DNA of 64,000 bases from an uncultured Planococcus sp. (GTDB lineage: Bacteria > Bacillota > Bacilli > Bacillales_A > Planococcaceae), in assembly GCA_947502505.1 (NCBI GenBank), contig CANNAE010000001.1, positions 425,265 through 489,264 on the forward strand, read 5' to 3'. How positions within the stretch are numbered: position 1 is the stretch's first letter; every line of letters begins with the position of its first letter. Positions 9,483 through 18,983 of the stretch are shown here, piece by piece. The notes beneath the pieces were generated by a model, which was not told the origin of the DNA, ran no database searches, and worked only from the letters and a program-made list of their open reading frames with translations. The position numbers and the translations under genes are program-made.

Positions 9483-10295
9483 TTAAAGTTTTAGTTTCAA
9501 GCGGTCCATCAGCAGTTCAGCGATGCCGTCTTCATTATTGGTCAAAGTGATTTCATTGGCGATATTCTTCAATGGCTCAATGGCATTGCCCATGGCGACG
9601 CCGACGCCTGCAAAATCCAGCATTTCCAGATCGTTGTCTTCATCTCCGAAAGCGATGATATGTTCTTTGGCGATGCCGAGCGATTTTGATACGCGGTCGA
9701 TGCCGACAGCTTTGTTCATGCCAGAGCGGACAATTTCAATGACATGCCACGGTGCGCCCCAGCGGCGGTGGTCAATCACTTCTGCATGTACTTCGGACAA
9801 ATGGTCGTGGATAGCGTGTACTTTTTCGTACGGCGCATGGATGAGCATCGAAGTGGGATCGGTTTTCAAGTAATTGCGCAAATCACCTGTTGTAATGCTC
9901 GGGTCGCCGAAGCTAAAGATGTCCATGAGTTTTTCATCATGATGGTGGACATATACATCATCCATTACTTCTGCGACGATGTTGTGGAAATCGAAATCGT
10001 GCATGGATTCGACGACTTCGTGAACGACGTCCAAGCCAATCGGCGTATGGTGCAACCCCCAGTGTTCATTATCGGGATGGTGGACGAAAGCCCCGTTGAA
10101 ATTGACGATCGGCGTGTTGAGACTGAGCTCCCGGTAATAGATTTCACTCGCGCGGTAAGGCCGCCCTGTAGCGATCATGACTTGGTGGCCATCTTTTCGT
10201 GCTTGGTTCAAAATCGTTTTGGTTTTTGGCGAAATGACTTTTTGGTCGGTCAATAAGGTACCGTCCAAGTCGAGTACGATTAAATGCTGTTTCAT
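9483..10295 (-). CDS. Cof-type HAD phosphatase (YitU-like)
   Basis: A 270-residue haloacid dehalogenase hydrolase of the Cof/IIB type. Motif I is LDLDGTLL with the nucleophile Asp, motif II is IATGRP, and motif III/IV is IAFGDEDNDLEML. The central cap domain (about residues 85-190) is rich in His and Asp. Family members remove phosphate from sugar phosphates, FMN-pathway intermediates or pyridoxal phosphate; the substrate here is not evident. It begins the leftward set that continues with degV 13 bases downstream. The synteny with yitV and yitW supports a YitU assignment. Confidence 0.9.
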   Translation of the reverse strand: MKQHLIVLDLDGTLLTDQKVISPKTKTILNQARKDGHQVMIATGRPYRASEIYYRELSLNTPIVNFNGAFVHHPDNEHWGLHHTPIGLDVVHEVVESMHDFDFHNIVAEVMDDVYVHHHDEKLMDIFSFGDPSITTGDLRNYLKTDPTSMLIHAPYEKVHAIHDHLSEVHAEVIDHRRWGAPWHVIEIVRSGMNKAVGIDRVSKSLGIAKEHIIAFGDEDNDLEMLDFAGVGVAMGNAIEPLKNIANEITLTNNEDGIAELLMDRLKLKL

Positions 10296-10431
10296 ATAAA
10301 AATCCGGCTCCCTTCTATCTACCTTCAGTTTAGCGATAACAGAGGCTATCCGTCAAAAAAAGCTGACGGCGGCGCCTGAATTTGCGGGAACAAAGAAAAA
10401 TTGGTAGGATTTAGGGTGAGGAGTGAAGCGC

Positions 10432-11199
10432 ATGAAAGTAGCTAATGAATTATGGGGAAACATCCCAATCTTACATATAACACCCGAAGGCCATCAAGAA
10501 GGGCCCTTGCCAACAGTCATTTTTCTGCATGGGCATACGAGTGCGAAAGAACATAATCTGCACTATGCATGGCAATGGGCGCAACAAGGGGTCCGTGTCA
10601 TTTTGCCGGATGCCTTGCTTCACGGAGAGCGGGATCAATCGCTTGATGAGGTCCAGATCAGCCTGCGTTTTTGGGAAATCGTCTTAACCTCGATCGAAGA
10701 ACTCGGATTTATACACGCAGAATTGCACAAGCGCCAGCTGATTAGCGGAGAGCCGGCTGTCGGAGGCACATCGATGGGCGGCATCACGACGCTCGGGGCC
10801 TTGACCGCCCATCCTTGGATTAAAGCGGCCGCTGTCATGATGGGCTCAGGGAACTATGTGGAATTGGCAAAAGCGCAGATGAGGCAATATGAGTCGCGCG
10901 GCTTCGATTTGCCGCTTACGGATAAAGAACGCGAAGGCATGCTTCAGGCATTGTCGCGTTTTGACATTAGCTTGAACCGCCAAGCCTTTAGCGGGCGCCC
11001 GGTATTTTTCTGGCATGGCGTGAAAGACCCGACCGTTCCGTTTGAGCCGACCAACCGGCTTTTCCACGCATTGCAGCAAGATTATGCAGTGTATCCTGAA
11101 CGCCTGTCATTCATGAAAGAAAAAGAAGCGGCACACGCAGTCAGCCGCAAAGGGATGCTCGCTGCAACTTCCTGGATCGCTGCTCGCTTAAAGGAATAA
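10432..11199 (+). CDS. Alpha/beta-hydrolase esterase, YitV-like
   Basis: A 255-residue cytoplasmic alpha/beta hydrolase. The oxyanion-hole region is FLHGHTSAKE, the nucleophile elbow is GGTSMGG (Ser114), the probable acid is in HGVKDPTVP, and the catalytic His lies in EAAHAV near the C terminus. The ATG at 10432 is preferred over an in-frame GTG nine bases upstream because GGAG sits eight bases before it. It is divergent from the HAD phosphatase gene and followed by the yitW-like gene, as in the B. subtilis yitUVW region. The natural ester is unknown. Confidence 0.87.
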   Translation: MKVANELWGNIPILHITPEGHQEGPLPTVIFLHGHTSAKEHNLHYAWQWAQQGVRVILPDALLHGERDQSLDEVQISLRFWEIVLTSIEELGFIHAELHKRQLISGEPAVGGTSMGGITTLGALTAHPWIKAAAVMMGSGNYVELAKAQMRQYESRGFDLPLTDKEREGMLQALSRFDISLNRQAFSGRPVFFWHGVKDPTVPFEPTNRLFHALQQDYAVYPERLSFMKEKEAAHAVSRKGMLAATSWIAARLKE

Positions 11200-11267
11200 G
11201 CAAGTCGATTTCATTTCGCGATGATGTTTGGTAAGATAAGCATTAACAGGAAAAGGAGGGATTCCGA

Positions 11268-11576
11268 ATGGATCAAGAAACAAAAGATTATCTATTAGGC
11301 GCATTGGAAAATGTCATCGACCCAGAACTAGGTGTTGATATCGTCAATTTGGGCCTTGTATATGATGTGGAATTATCCGAAGACGGTTTTTGCGTGGTCA
11401 CTATGACTCTCACTTCAATGGGATGCCCAATGGGGCCGCAAATCGTCCAGATGGTCAAAACATCCTTATACGAATTGCCGGAGGTAGAAGAAGTCGATGT
11501 AAAAATCGTCTGGCAGCCGGTCTGGAGCAAAGACCATATGTCGCGCTACGCTAAAATGGCGCTCGGCGTTCGATAA
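11268..11576 (+). CDS. Metal-sulfur cluster assembly factor, DUF59/MIP18 family (YitW-like)
   Basis: A 102-residue single-domain DUF59 protein. The family core VIDPELGVDIVNLGLVYDV is complete, as is the conserved cysteine motif TSMGCPMGP. Such proteins (SufT, YitW, the N-terminal part of Mrp) help in iron-sulfur cluster maturation. A clear AAGGAGG site precedes the ATG. It follows the esterase gene and is closed by a terminator. Confidence 0.9.
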   Translation: MDQETKDYLLGALENVIDPELGVDIVNLGLVYDVELSEDGFCVVTMTLTSMGCPMGPQIVQMVKTSLYELPEVEEVDVKIVWQPVWSKDHMSRYAKMALGVR

Positions 11577-11589
11577 AAGAACAGCACAA

Positions 11590-11624
11590 AGCCGCAGGGA
11601 AGAAATTCCTTGCGGCTTTTTTTG
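11590..11624 (+). terminator. Terminator after the DUF59 gene
   Basis: Hairpin AAGCCGCAGGGA / TTCCTTGCGGCTT followed by seven T. Confidence 0.9.
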
Positions 11625-11637
11625 ATGAGCATTTCCG

Positions 11638-11666
11638 TTGCAAAAGGGGCGGGGCAATCATATAAT
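11638..11666 (+). promoter_or_regulatory. Sigma-A promoter of the clpB-like gene
   Basis: TTGCAA, a 17-base spacer and TATAAT, ending just before the CtsR operator. Confidence 0.85.
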
Positions 11667-11672
11667 CTAATT

Positions 11673-11689
11673 AGTCAAAGATGGTCAAA
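11673..11689 (+). promoter_or_regulatory. CtsR operator
   Basis: The sequence AGTCAAA GAT GGTCAAA is a tandem heptad with three-base spacing, an exact match to the CtsR consensus of Gram-positive clp genes. It covers the expected transcription start seven bases after the -10 box, so CtsR binding would block initiation and heat inactivation of CtsR would release it. Confidence 0.93.
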
Positions 11690-11712
11690 TTAATCAAGGG
11701 AGCGTGATTTGA

Positions 11713-13845
11713 TTGGTTCAATTCCAAAATCAAAACGAAGAACAAAAGTCGCCATTGGAGCAATTCGGACGCAATTTGGTCGAACAAGCCCAGTCCGGAA
11801 AAATGGATCCGGTCATCGGGCGCGATCAGGAAATCCGCAATGTCATCCGGATTCTTTCGAGAAAGACAAAGAATAATCCGGTCTTGATCGGTGAACCGGG
11901 CGTCGGGAAAACCGCAATCGTTGAAGGCCTGGCACAGCGCATCGTCCGTAACGATGTGCCGGAAGGCTTGAAGGACCGTGTCATCTATGAACTGGATATG
12001 AGCGCGTTGATTGCGGGCGCAAAATACCGTGGGGAATTCGAGGAGCGGCTGAAAAGTGTCCTGAAGCAAGTGAAAGACAGCGAAGGGCAGATCATCTTAT
12101 TTATCGATGAGATCCATACCATCGTCGGCGCCGGAAAAACAGAAGGCGCCATGGATGCCGGGAATATGCTCAAACCGATGCTAGCGCGCGGTGAGCTTTA
12201 CTGCATCGGTGCGACCACCTTGGATGAATACCGCATGCATATCGAAAAAGATGCCGCACTTGAACGCCGCTTCCAGCAAGTGATGGTGCGTGAGCCTTCT
12301 GTCGAAGATGCTGTGTCGATCCTGCGCGGATTGAAAGAACGCTTTGAACTTCACCACGGCGTGCGTATCCATGACCGGGCGATCGTTGCGGCAGCCGCGA
12401 TGTCGGACCGTTATATTACGGAGCGTTTCCTGCCGGATAAAGCAATCGACTTGATCGATGAAGCGTGTGCCATGATCCGTACGGAAATCGATTCCATGCC
12501 GCAAGAGCTCGACGAAGTGACGCGGCGCCTCATGCAGCTCGAGATTGAAGAGCAGGCGCTCCGCAAAGAAAAAGACGAAGCGAGCAAAAACCGCCTCGTT
12601 GCATTGCGTGACGAAATCGACGAGTTGAAGTCGTCTTCTTCAGGCATGCAGGAGCAATGGAACGAAGAAAAGCAAGCGCTTCAGAAAATCCAGCAGAAGC
12701 GCGAACAAATGGATCAGTACCGCCGCCAGCTCGAAGATGCGGAGAACAAATATGATTTGAATACCGCCGCGATGCTGCGCCACGGGAAAATCCCTGAACT
12801 AGAAAAAGAATTGAGCGCAATGGAAGTGGAGCTTGCAGGAGACGGGGGAGAACGCTTGCTTCGCGAGGAAGTGGGCGAAGAAGAAATCGCCGGCATTGTC
12901 GCCCGTTGGACGGGCATCCCGGTGACCAAATTGGTAGAGGGCGAACGCGAAAAGCTATTGCGCCTTGGAGATACCTTGAAAGAGCGCGTCATTGGGCAAG
13001 ATCGAGCGGTCGAACTCGTGACAGAAGCGGTATGGCGTGCACGTGCCGGCATTAAAGATGAGCAAAAACCGATCGGCTCATTTATTTTCCTTGGCCCGAC
13101 CGGTGTCGGGAAAACTGAACTCGCCAAATCGCTCGCTGCGAACTTATTCGATTCGGAAGACCATTTCATCCGCATCGACATGTCTGAGTATATGGAAAAG
13201 CATAGCGTGTCGCGACTTGTCGGTGCGCCTCCGGGATATATCGGCTACGAGGAAGGCGGGCAATTGACAGAGGCGGTTCGCCGCAATCCTTATTCCGTCG
13301 TGCTGCTCGATGAGATTGAGAAAGCCCATCCCGATGTCGCGAACATCTTGCTGCAGATTTTGGACGACGGGCGCATCACTGACAGCCAGGGGCGTCTCGT
13401 GAATTTTTCCAATACCGTCGTTATCATGACATCGAATATTGGTTCCCAGCATATCGGCACCAGCAGCCAGCACGACACGGAAGACATCGTGATGATGGAA
13501 CTCCGCAAGCATTTTCGCCCGGAGCTATTGAACCGGATCGACGATATCGTCATTTTCCACTCATTGGCCAACGAGCATTTCTACGGCATCGCCAAGAAAA
13601 TGATCAGCGAACTGGCCGGCCGGATAAAACAACAACAAATTTCCTTGGAAGTGGACGACTCGGTGATCGACTATATTATTGAAGCTGGTACGGACCCTGT
13701 ATTTGGGGCACGCCCGCTGAAGCGCTTTATCCAGCGGGAAATCGAGACGCGCATCGCCAAGGAATTGATCAAAGGAGACGTCACTCCAGGTTCCACCTTG
13801 AAAGTGTCGATGGACGCTGATAAACAATTGCTTATCACTGTATAA
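11713..13845 (+). CDS. ClpB-type AAA+ disaggregase lacking the N-terminal domain
   Basis: A 710-residue class 1 Hsp100 ATPase. AAA-1 has Walker A GEPGVGKT (60-67), pore loop KYRGEF and Walker [10 protein letters not shown] long coiled-coil M domain (about 265-385) carries the ClpB-specific stretch [21 protein letters not shown]-2 has Walker A GPTGVGKT (461-468) and pore loop GAPPGYIGY. No ClpP-docking IGF/LGF loop follows the SNIGS motif, so this is a DnaK-partner disaggregase, not a protease ATPase. Typical ClpB is about 860 residues; the 145-residue substrate-binding N domain is missing. The promoter and CtsR operator lie immediately before the TTG start (GGGAG ten bases upstream), so no upstream N domain can be encoded. 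Confidence 0.92.
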   Translation: MVQFQNQNEEQKSPLEQFGRNLVEQAQSGKMDPVIGRDQEIRNVIRILSRKTKNNPVLIGEPGVGKTAIVEGLAQRIVRNDVPEGLKDRVIYELDMSALIAGAKYRGEFEERLKSVLKQVKDSEGQIILFIDEIHTIVGAGKTEGAMDAGNMLKPMLARGELYCIGATTLDEYRMHIEKDAALERRFQQVMVREPSVEDAVSILRGLKERFELHHGVRIHDRAIVAAAAMSDRYITERFLPDKAIDLIDEACAMIRTEIDSMPQELDEVTRRLMQLEIEEQALRKEKDEASKNRLVALRDEIDELKSSSSGMQEQWNEEKQALQKIQQKREQMDQYRRQLEDAENKYDLNTAAMLRHGKIPELEKELSAMEVELAGDGGERLLREEVGEEEIAGIVARWTGIPVTKLVEGEREKLLRLGDTLKERVIGQDRAVELVTEAVWRARAGIKDEQKPIGSFIFLGPTGVGKTELAKSLAANLFDSEDHFIRIDMSEYMEKHSVSRLVGAPPGYIGYEEGGQLTEAVRRNPYSVVLLDEIEKAHPDVANILLQILDDGRITDSQGRLVNFSNTVVIMTSNIGSQHIGTSSQHDTEDIVMMELRKHFRPELLNRIDDIVIFHSLANEHFYGIAKKMISELAGRIKQQQISLEVDDSVIDYIIEAGTDPVFGARPLKRFIQREIETRIAKELIKGDVTPGSTLKVSMDADKQLLITV

Positions 13846-13857
13846 GAGAAGGCGGAT

Positions 13858-13978
13858 GTCCATTGCGACGGACGCTTTCCGCGGGCACGGCTTCAGCCGT
13901 TTTCCTCGCTTTCACTCAGTCTAGTGTTTCAGCTCGCGCTGTCTACGCAGGAGTCGCCGTCTCCACTCCAATCAGCCT
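13858..13978 (+). repeat. GC-rich intergenic repeat of Bacillales type
   Basis: After clpB there is about 120 bases of GC-rich non-coding DNA that includes GCTTTCCGCGGGCACGGC and, further on, CGCAGGAGTCGCCGTC. From memory, elements with these two conserved parts are scattered between genes in many copies in Planococcus and related genomes, with unknown function. Only one copy is seen in this window, so the repeat status rests on recognition. No ORF or T run belongs to it. Confidence 0.6.
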
Positions 13979-14049
13979 TTATGAATCTTGAAAAAAGGTA
14001 TTTAAAAGCTAGCCCTACTCTAAATAGCCGTCGAAAAGATCCAGCCAAA

Positions 14050-14085
14050 TAAAAAAACGGAAGCCACGAGGGCTTCCGTTTTTAT
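14050..14085 (-). terminator. Terminator of yjzD
   Basis: Inverted repeat AAAACGGAAGCC / GGCTTCCGTTTT immediately past the stop codon of the leftward gene, flanked by A and T runs. Confidence 0.85.
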
Positions 14086-14090
14086 TGTGA

Positions 14091-14273
14091 TCAATATTCT
14101 TTTGCTGCTTCTTTCGGGATGATAGCATCCATCACGATGACCAATACAGTGACTGCCACTGCCATGATGAGACCGATCGGGAAGTCGAAGGGCACGTTTT
14201 GCACGGCACTTACAACATAATTCAACATGGAAATAATAAGGACAGACCAGAAAAGAGTTCCAATATATTGCAT
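14091..14273 (-). CDS. yjzD: YjzD-like small membrane protein (DUF2929)
   Basis: A 60-residue protein with two hydrophobic helices (about residues 5-24 and 32-50) separated by the polar turn NVPFDFP, and a charged C terminus. This is the DUF2929/YjzD pattern. It is divergent from fabH, where yjzD lies in B. subtilis. Function unknown; some databases link YjzD to fatty-acid synthesis only because of this position. A purine-rich site precedes the ATG and its own terminator follows. Confidence 0.8.
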   Translation of the reverse strand: MQYIGTLFWSVLIISMLNYVVSAVQNVPFDFPIGLIMAVAVTVLVIVMDAIIPKEAAKEY

Positions 14274-14385
14274 CTGTTTTCACCTCTATACATAGAATAA
14301 CTAGTTTTATCATAGCATAAGGAAGCCTTTTCAGAAAGAAAGTTTCGCGCGTTTCCAAAGTTTTTGTCGGAAATATGTCGCCAAC

Positions 14386-14414
14386 TTGAAATCAAAAGAA
14401 AAAGGGCGTATTAT
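14386..14414 (+). promoter_or_regulatory. Promoter of fabH-fabF
   Basis: TTGAAA, a 17-base spacer and TATTAT. The -10 box overlaps the FapR operator. Confidence 0.85.
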
Positions 14415-14431
14415 TAACACCAGGTACTAAT
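14413..14431 (+). promoter_or_regulatory. FapR operator of fabH-fabF
   Basis: The 19 bases ATTAACACCAGGTACTAAT match the FapR palindrome (ATTAGTACCTGNTACTAAT) with a few changes in the left arm. The site overlaps the -10 box and the start point. FapR is released by malonyl-CoA, so fabHF should rise when precursor is plentiful. Confidence 0.88.
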
Positions 14432-14463
14432 AATTGATATTAATCGAAATGAGGGATATAGAT

Positions 14464-15396
14464 ATGAATGCTGGAATCATTGGTACCGGCAGATGCTTGC
14501 CGGAAGATAAATTGACCAACTTTGATTTGGAGCAGCGCATGGACACCTCGGATGAATGGATTCGGACCATGACCGGCATTGAAGAACGCCGGATTGCACG
14601 CGATGAACAAGACACTTCGGATATGGCACGGGTCGCGGCGCAGCAGGCGATTGCATCTGCTGGGATCGATCCAGCTGATATCGGGCTGATCCTGGTGGCG
14701 ACCGTTACGCCTGACCGGCCGTTTCCGTCTGTCGCATGTGACATTCAGCAACAGATCGGTGCGGTGAATGCGGCAGCCATGGACATTTCTGCCGCATGTG
14801 CAGGGTTCATGTACGGTGTCATCACAGCGAAACAATTCATTGAATCAGATACGTATCGCTATGTCCTAGTAGTTGGTGTTGAGAAGCTCTCGAAAATCAC
14901 CAATTGGGAAGATCGCAATACGGCCGTATTATTCGGCGATGGAGCCGGCGCTGCCGTAATCGGCAAAGTATCGGAAGGCCGCGGAATCTTATCGTTCGAA
15001 CTCGGCGCAGATGGCACTGGCGGGGAACATTTGTATCAAGACAAGCATTTGGTGATGAATGGCCGTGAAGTGTTCAAATTCGCGGTGCGCCAAATGGGTG
15101 AATCCGCCATCAACGTCATAGAGAAAGCTGGCTTGGATAAAGAAGATGTCGATTTTCTCATCCCGCACCAAGCGAATATCCGGATCATGGAATCATCCCG
15201 GGCCCGTCTTGACTTGCCGGTAGAGAAAATGTCGAAAACCATACAAAAATACGGAAACACTTCAGCAGCTTCAATTCCGATTTCACTTGTGGAAGATTTA
15301 GAGGAAGGCCGTATTAAAGATGACGATGTCGTCGTCATGGTCGGCTTCGGCGGTGGATTGACTTGGGGCGCAATTGCTATGAAGTGGGGGAAATAA
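14464..15396 (+). CDS. fabH: 3-oxoacyl-ACP synthase III (KAS III)
   Basis: FabH condenses an acyl-CoA primer with malonyl-ACP to start fatty-acid synthesis; in Bacillales the primers are mostly branched short-chain CoAs. The 310-residue protein has the catalytic Cys112 in [12 protein letters not shown], His in IPHQANIRI and Asn in KYGNTSAAS. The ATG at 14464 follows GAGGGA and matches the usual N terminus MNAGIIGTG; an in-frame start 30 bases upstream is rejected for lack of a ribosome site. fabF follows after 27 bases in the same operon under FapR. Confidence 0.98.
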   Translation: MNAGIIGTGRCLPEDKLTNFDLEQRMDTSDEWIRTMTGIEERRIARDEQDTSDMARVAAQQAIASAGIDPADIGLILVATVTPDRPFPSVACDIQQQIGAVNAAAMDISAACAGFMYGVITAKQFIESDTYRYVLVVGVEKLSKITNWEDRNTAVLFGDGAGAAVIGKVSEGRGILSFELGADGTGGEHLYQDKHLVMNGREVFKFAVRQMGESAINVIEKAGLDKEDVDFLIPHQANIRIMESSRARLDLPVEKMSKTIQKYGNTSAASIPISLVEDLEEGRIKDDDVVVMVGFGGGLTWGAIAMKWGK

Positions 15397-15423
15397 TCGG
15401 ATATGCGAAAGGAAGTAAATCAA

Positions 15424-16659
15424 ATGGAAAATCGTCGTGTCGTCATAACAGGTATCGGTGCTGTAACACCGCTTGGAAATAACGCAGAATCTACATGGGA
15501 AGCAGTGAAGGCAGGGCGCTCAGGAGTCGGCCCATTGACTCGCATCGATGCAGACCAATATCCAGCTAAGGTAGCTGCTGAACTGAAGGATTTTTCAATC
15601 GAGGATTACATCGAGCGCAAAGAAGCGCGCAAGATGGACCGCTTCACGCATTACGCACTCGCATCGTCTATCATGGCGATGAAAGATGCACAATTAGAGC
15701 TGGATGAGAAAACGGCTCTTCGCACGGGTGTCTGGATCGGATCCGGCATCGGCGGCATGGAAACGATTGAAAACCAAATGGACGTCTTGAACTCACGCGG
15801 GGTCCGCCGCATCAGCCCGTTCTTCGTGCCGATGATCATTCCGGATATGGCTTCTGGCCAAGTGTCGATCCATTTCGGCGCAAAAGCCATCAACTCCTGC
15901 TCGGTAACGGCTTGTGCATCGGGCACGAACTCGATCGGAGATGCCTTTAAAGTCATCCAGCGGGGAGATGCCGATGTCATGATTTCGGGCGGGGCAGAAG
16001 CTCCGATCACTCGCTTGTCAGTGGCCGGCTTTACAGCGAATACGGCATTGACAACCAATGCGGATACGAAAACAGCATCACGCCCATTCGATAAAAACCG
16101 TGACGGCTTCGTCATCGGTGAAGGCGCAGGGATTGTGATCTTGGAAGAATACGAGCACGCTAAAGCGCGCGGCGCAAAAATCTATGCGGAAGTAGTCGGC
16201 TACGGCTCGACTGGAGATGCGCATCATATCACGGCTCCAGCCCCAGGCGGCGAAGGGGCAGCACGTGCTATGCAGCAGGCAATTGATGATGCAGGCGTCG
16301 AAAAAGACGCTATCGGCTATATCAATGCCCATGGTACAAGCACGCCATACAATGACATGTTCGAGACGATGGCAGTCAAAACGGTCTTTGGCGAACATGC
16401 CTATAAGCTCGGCATGAGTTCAACAAAATCGATGACAGGACATCTGCTCGGCGCAGCAGGCGGCATCGAAGCTATTTTCACGGCTTTGGCGTTAAAAGAA
16501 GGCATTATGCCACCGACTACCAATTACGAAACTCCAGATGAGGAATTGGATTTGGATTATGTGCCGAATGAAGCAAGAACAGGGGACTTCTCCTATGCGA
16601 TGAGCAATTCACTTGGCTTCGGCGGTCACAACGCTTCACTGGTCTTTAAAAAAGTATAA
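15424..16659 (+). CDS. fabF: 3-oxoacyl-ACP synthase II
   Basis: FabF elongates acyl-ACP with malonyl-ACP in the type II fatty-acid synthase. The 411-residue protein shows the catalytic Cys in [10 protein letters not shown], the two His in [11 protein letters not shown] and [10 protein letters not shown], and the C-terminal [13 protein letters not shown]. The ATG at 15424 is preferred to one 21 bases upstream since AAGGAAG lies eight bases before it. It is the second gene of the fabHF operon and is closed by a terminator. Confidence 0.98.
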   Translation: MENRRVVITGIGAVTPLGNNAESTWEAVKAGRSGVGPLTRIDADQYPAKVAAELKDFSIEDYIERKEARKMDRFTHYALASSIMAMKDAQLELDEKTALRTGVWIGSGIGGMETIENQMDVLNSRGVRRISPFFVPMIIPDMASGQVSIHFGAKAINSCSVTACASGTNSIGDAFKVIQRGDADVMISGGAEAPITRLSVAGFTANTALTTNADTKTASRPFDKNRDGFVIGEGAGIVILEEYEHAKARGAKIYAEVVGYGSTGDAHHITAPAPGGEGAARAMQQAIDDAGVEKDAIGYINAHGTSTPYNDMFETMAVKTVFGEHAYKLGMSSTKSMTGHLLGAAGGIEAIFTALALKEGIMPPTTNYETPDEELDLDYVPNEARTGDFSYAMSNSLGFGGHNASLVFKKV

Positions 16660-16670
16660 GATTCATCGGA

Positions 16671-16698
16671 AAGCTCCCGTTCACGGGGGCTTTTTTTA
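16671..16698 (+). terminator. Terminator after fabF
   Basis: Hairpin AGCTCCCGT / ACGGGGGCT followed by seven T. Confidence 0.9.
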
Positions 16699-16778
16699 TT
16701 GGCTATTTCTTATCATGGTAAAAAATATACAAACAATAAATATGCTGAAATATACAGCAAAATCAAGGCTTAAGGGCA

Positions 16779-16810
16779 AGAAATGATTATCTCTATTGGT
16801 AATCATTTCT
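16779..16810. promoter_or_regulatory. Inverted repeat upstream of the app operon
   Basis: AGAAATGATTA and TAATCATTTCT form a perfect 11-base inverted repeat around a 10-base centre, about 95 bases before appD. The halves contain TGATTA, loosely like Fur/Zur-type half-sites, but the spacing does not fit the 7-1-7 Fur box. No T run follows. It may be an operator; the regulator is not identified. Confidence 0.4.
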
Positions 16811-16905
16811 TAATATACAAAAATTATATTGCGCGTGTAATACTTTTGTAATATGCTTAAAACTAGTTAGAATTGACAGAAAAAAAAGAATTTTGAGGTG
16901 TTTTC

Positions 16906-17949
16906 ATGACAGCTTATGGAACAAATGAGATTACACCGCTCTTGCGGGTTAAAAACCTCCAAACTGGCTTCAAAATTGACGGCGATTATTATAACGCAGT
17001 CGAGGGAATCAGCTTTGATGTCCTGCCGAAGCAAATTGTCGGGGTGGTGGGCGAATCAGGTTGCGGCAAAAGTGTTATGTCGCTATCCATTATGCAATTG
17101 CTGCCAAATGGAGTCGGCAAGATCCGAGGCGGCGAAATCGAATTCGAAGGACAAGAAATTTCGAAATTTTCCGATAAGACAATGAACGGCATTCGCGGAA
17201 AAGACATCTCGATGATTTTCCAGGAGCCGATGACTTCACTCAATCCGGTCTTTACCATTGGCTATCAAATAGAAGAAGTGATCTTGAATCATGAGAAGCT
17301 GACGAAAAAAGAAGCGCGGCTGCGGTCGGTCGCTTTATTGAAGCAAGTGGGAATACCGCGCGCCGAACAAATCGTCACAGAATACCCCCACCAATTGTCC
17401 GGCGGGATGCGCCAGCGCGTCATGATCGCCATGGCCATTGCGTGCCAGCCGAAGCTGCTGATCGCGGATGAGCCGACGACCGCTTTGGACGTTACGGTTC
17501 AAGCGCAAATTCTTGAATTGATGAAAGGCATACAGGAAGCGAACGATATGTCGATCATCCTCATCACGCACGATTTAGGGGTAGTAGCAGAAATCTGCGA
17601 TGAAGTGTTGGTCATGTATGCGGGGAAAATCGTAGAACGCGCATTCGTCGATGACCTGTTCAGCAGCCCTAAGCATCCGTATACCGAACTTTTGATGAAG
17701 GCAATCCCGAAAATGGACGAAGATGTCGAGGAGCTCGCGACGATTGAAGGGCTCGTGCCGTCCGTCATCAATATGCCCCAGGTAGGCTGCCGCTTTGCGA
17801 ACCGCTGCCCGAAGGCGATGGCAGAATGCCTGACGGTAACGCCACAGCTTGCAAAAGTGGATGGCCGGCATGAAACCGCGTGCCTATTATATGAAGAAAG
17901 TTGGCCCAAGGGCGAAAAAAGAGAACGACAAGGAGCCGCAATATTATGA
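16906..17949 (+). CDS. appD: Oligopeptide ABC transporter ATP-binding protein, AppD/DppD type
   Basis: A 347-residue ABC ATPase that powers peptide uptake at the inner face of the membrane. Walker A is GESGCGKS, the signature is LSGGMRQR, Walker B is [12 protein letters not shown] and the H loop is ITHDLG. The C-terminal OppD/DppD domain holds four Cys in [15 protein letters not shown] and TACLL; related Cys-rich tails bind an iron-sulfur cluster in DppD. It is the first gene of appDFABC, the order known from B. subtilis, and its stop overlaps the appF start (ATGA). Confidence 0.93.
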   Translation: MTAYGTNEITPLLRVKNLQTGFKIDGDYYNAVEGISFDVLPKQIVGVVGESGCGKSVMSLSIMQLLPNGVGKIRGGEIEFEGQEISKFSDKTMNGIRGKDISMIFQEPMTSLNPVFTIGYQIEEVILNHEKLTKKEARLRSVALLKQVGIPRAEQIVTEYPHQLSGGMRQRVMIAMAIACQPKLLIADEPTTALDVTVQAQILELMKGIQEANDMSIILITHDLGVVAEICDEVLVMYAGKIVERAFVDDLFSSPKHPYTELLMKAIPKMDEDVEELATIEGLVPSVINMPQVGCRFANRCPKAMAECLTVTPQLAKVDGRHETACLLYEESWPKGEKRERQGAAIL

Positions 17950-18956
17950 CCACTAGAGATTTTATCCAGGACCGGATCGATCACTTAGATAAGCGTGAGA
18001 ACCTTCTCGAGATCCGCAATTTGAAAAAATACTATCCAGTCACCGGCGGCTTTTTCAAGCGGACCATCGGCAACGTCAAAGCGGTGGACGACGTGTCGTT
18101 TGCGATTAGGAGAGGGGAAACGCTTGGCTTGGTCGGCGAATCAGGCTGCGGCAAATCAACTGCCGGGCGGACCATCCTGAGGCTGATGAAACCGACGGAA
18201 GGTGAAATCCTCTTTGAAGGAAAAGACATCACCCGGTTAACGGGAGCTAAATTGCAAAAGGCAAGGCGCGATTTCCAAATGGTGTTCCAAGATCCATACG
18301 CGTCGCTCAACCCGACGCAAATGGTCGGCGACATCATTTCCGAGCCGATCCTCAATTATGAAAAGCGCAATAAAAAAGAGTTGGAACAGGAAATCAAGAC
18401 ACTCCTGAAGAGAGTTGGCTTGCCGGAAGAGGCTTATTATAAATATGCCCATGAATTTTCAGGCGGCCAAAGACAGCGCATCGGCATCGCCCGCGCGCTG
18501 GCACTGCACCCCAAGCTGATTGTCGCTGATGAACCGGTATCGGCACTCGATGTTTCTGTGCAATCGCAGGTGCTGAACTTATTGAAGGAACTGCAAATCG
18601 AATTCGATCTGACCTATCTTTTCATTGCGCACGACCTGAGTGTCGTAAAGCATATGAGCGATCGAATCGGCGTGATGTATTTGGGCAACCTCGTAGAGCT
18701 TGCTTCAAATAAAGATTTATACAAAGAACCGCTGCATCCTTACACGCAGGCGCTCATCTCCGCAATTCCGGAACCGAATCCGGCAAAGCGGAAAGAGCGG
18801 ATTGTCTTGAAGGGGGATGTGCCGAGCCCTCAAAACCCACCTGCCGGCTGCCCGTTCCACACGCGCTGCCCGGTGGCGATGGAAGTCTGCTCACAACATA
18901 AACCTGTATTGGCAGAAGTGCGGCCAGGCCATCAAGTTGCGTGCCATTTGTATTGA
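17946..18956 (+). CDS. appF: Oligopeptide ABC transporter ATP-binding protein, AppF type
   Basis: The second ATPase (336 residues) of the App peptide importer. Walker A is GESGCGKS, the signature is FSGGQRQR, Walker B is [12 protein letters not shown] and the H loop is IAHDLS. A C-terminal Cys set, [14 protein letters not shown] and ACHL, is also present here. The ATG at 17946 overlaps the appD stop by four bases and is preceded by AAGGAG, so translation is coupled. The gene for the binding protein, appA, begins 27 bases downstream. Confidence 0.93.
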   Translation: MTTRDFIQDRIDHLDKRENLLEIRNLKKYYPVTGGFFKRTIGNVKAVDDVSFAIRRGETLGLVGESGCGKSTAGRTILRLMKPTEGEILFEGKDITRLTGAKLQKARRDFQMVFQDPYASLNPTQMVGDIISEPILNYEKRNKKELEQEIKTLLKRVGLPEEAYYKYAHEFSGGQRQRIGIARALALHPKLIVADEPVSALDVSVQSQVLNLLKELQIEFDLTYLFIAHDLSVVKHMSDRIGVMYLGNLVELASNKDLYKEPLHPYTQALISAIPEPNPAKRKERIVLKGDVPSPQNPPAGCPFHTRCPVAMEVCSQHKPVLAEVRPGHQVACHLY

Positions 18957-18983
18957 TCAAAAAAATTTTTAGGGGGAAAAGAG

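Noticed and set aside
16860..16905. CodY box before appD
   Set aside because: AATTTTG near the start lacks the GAAAATT half.
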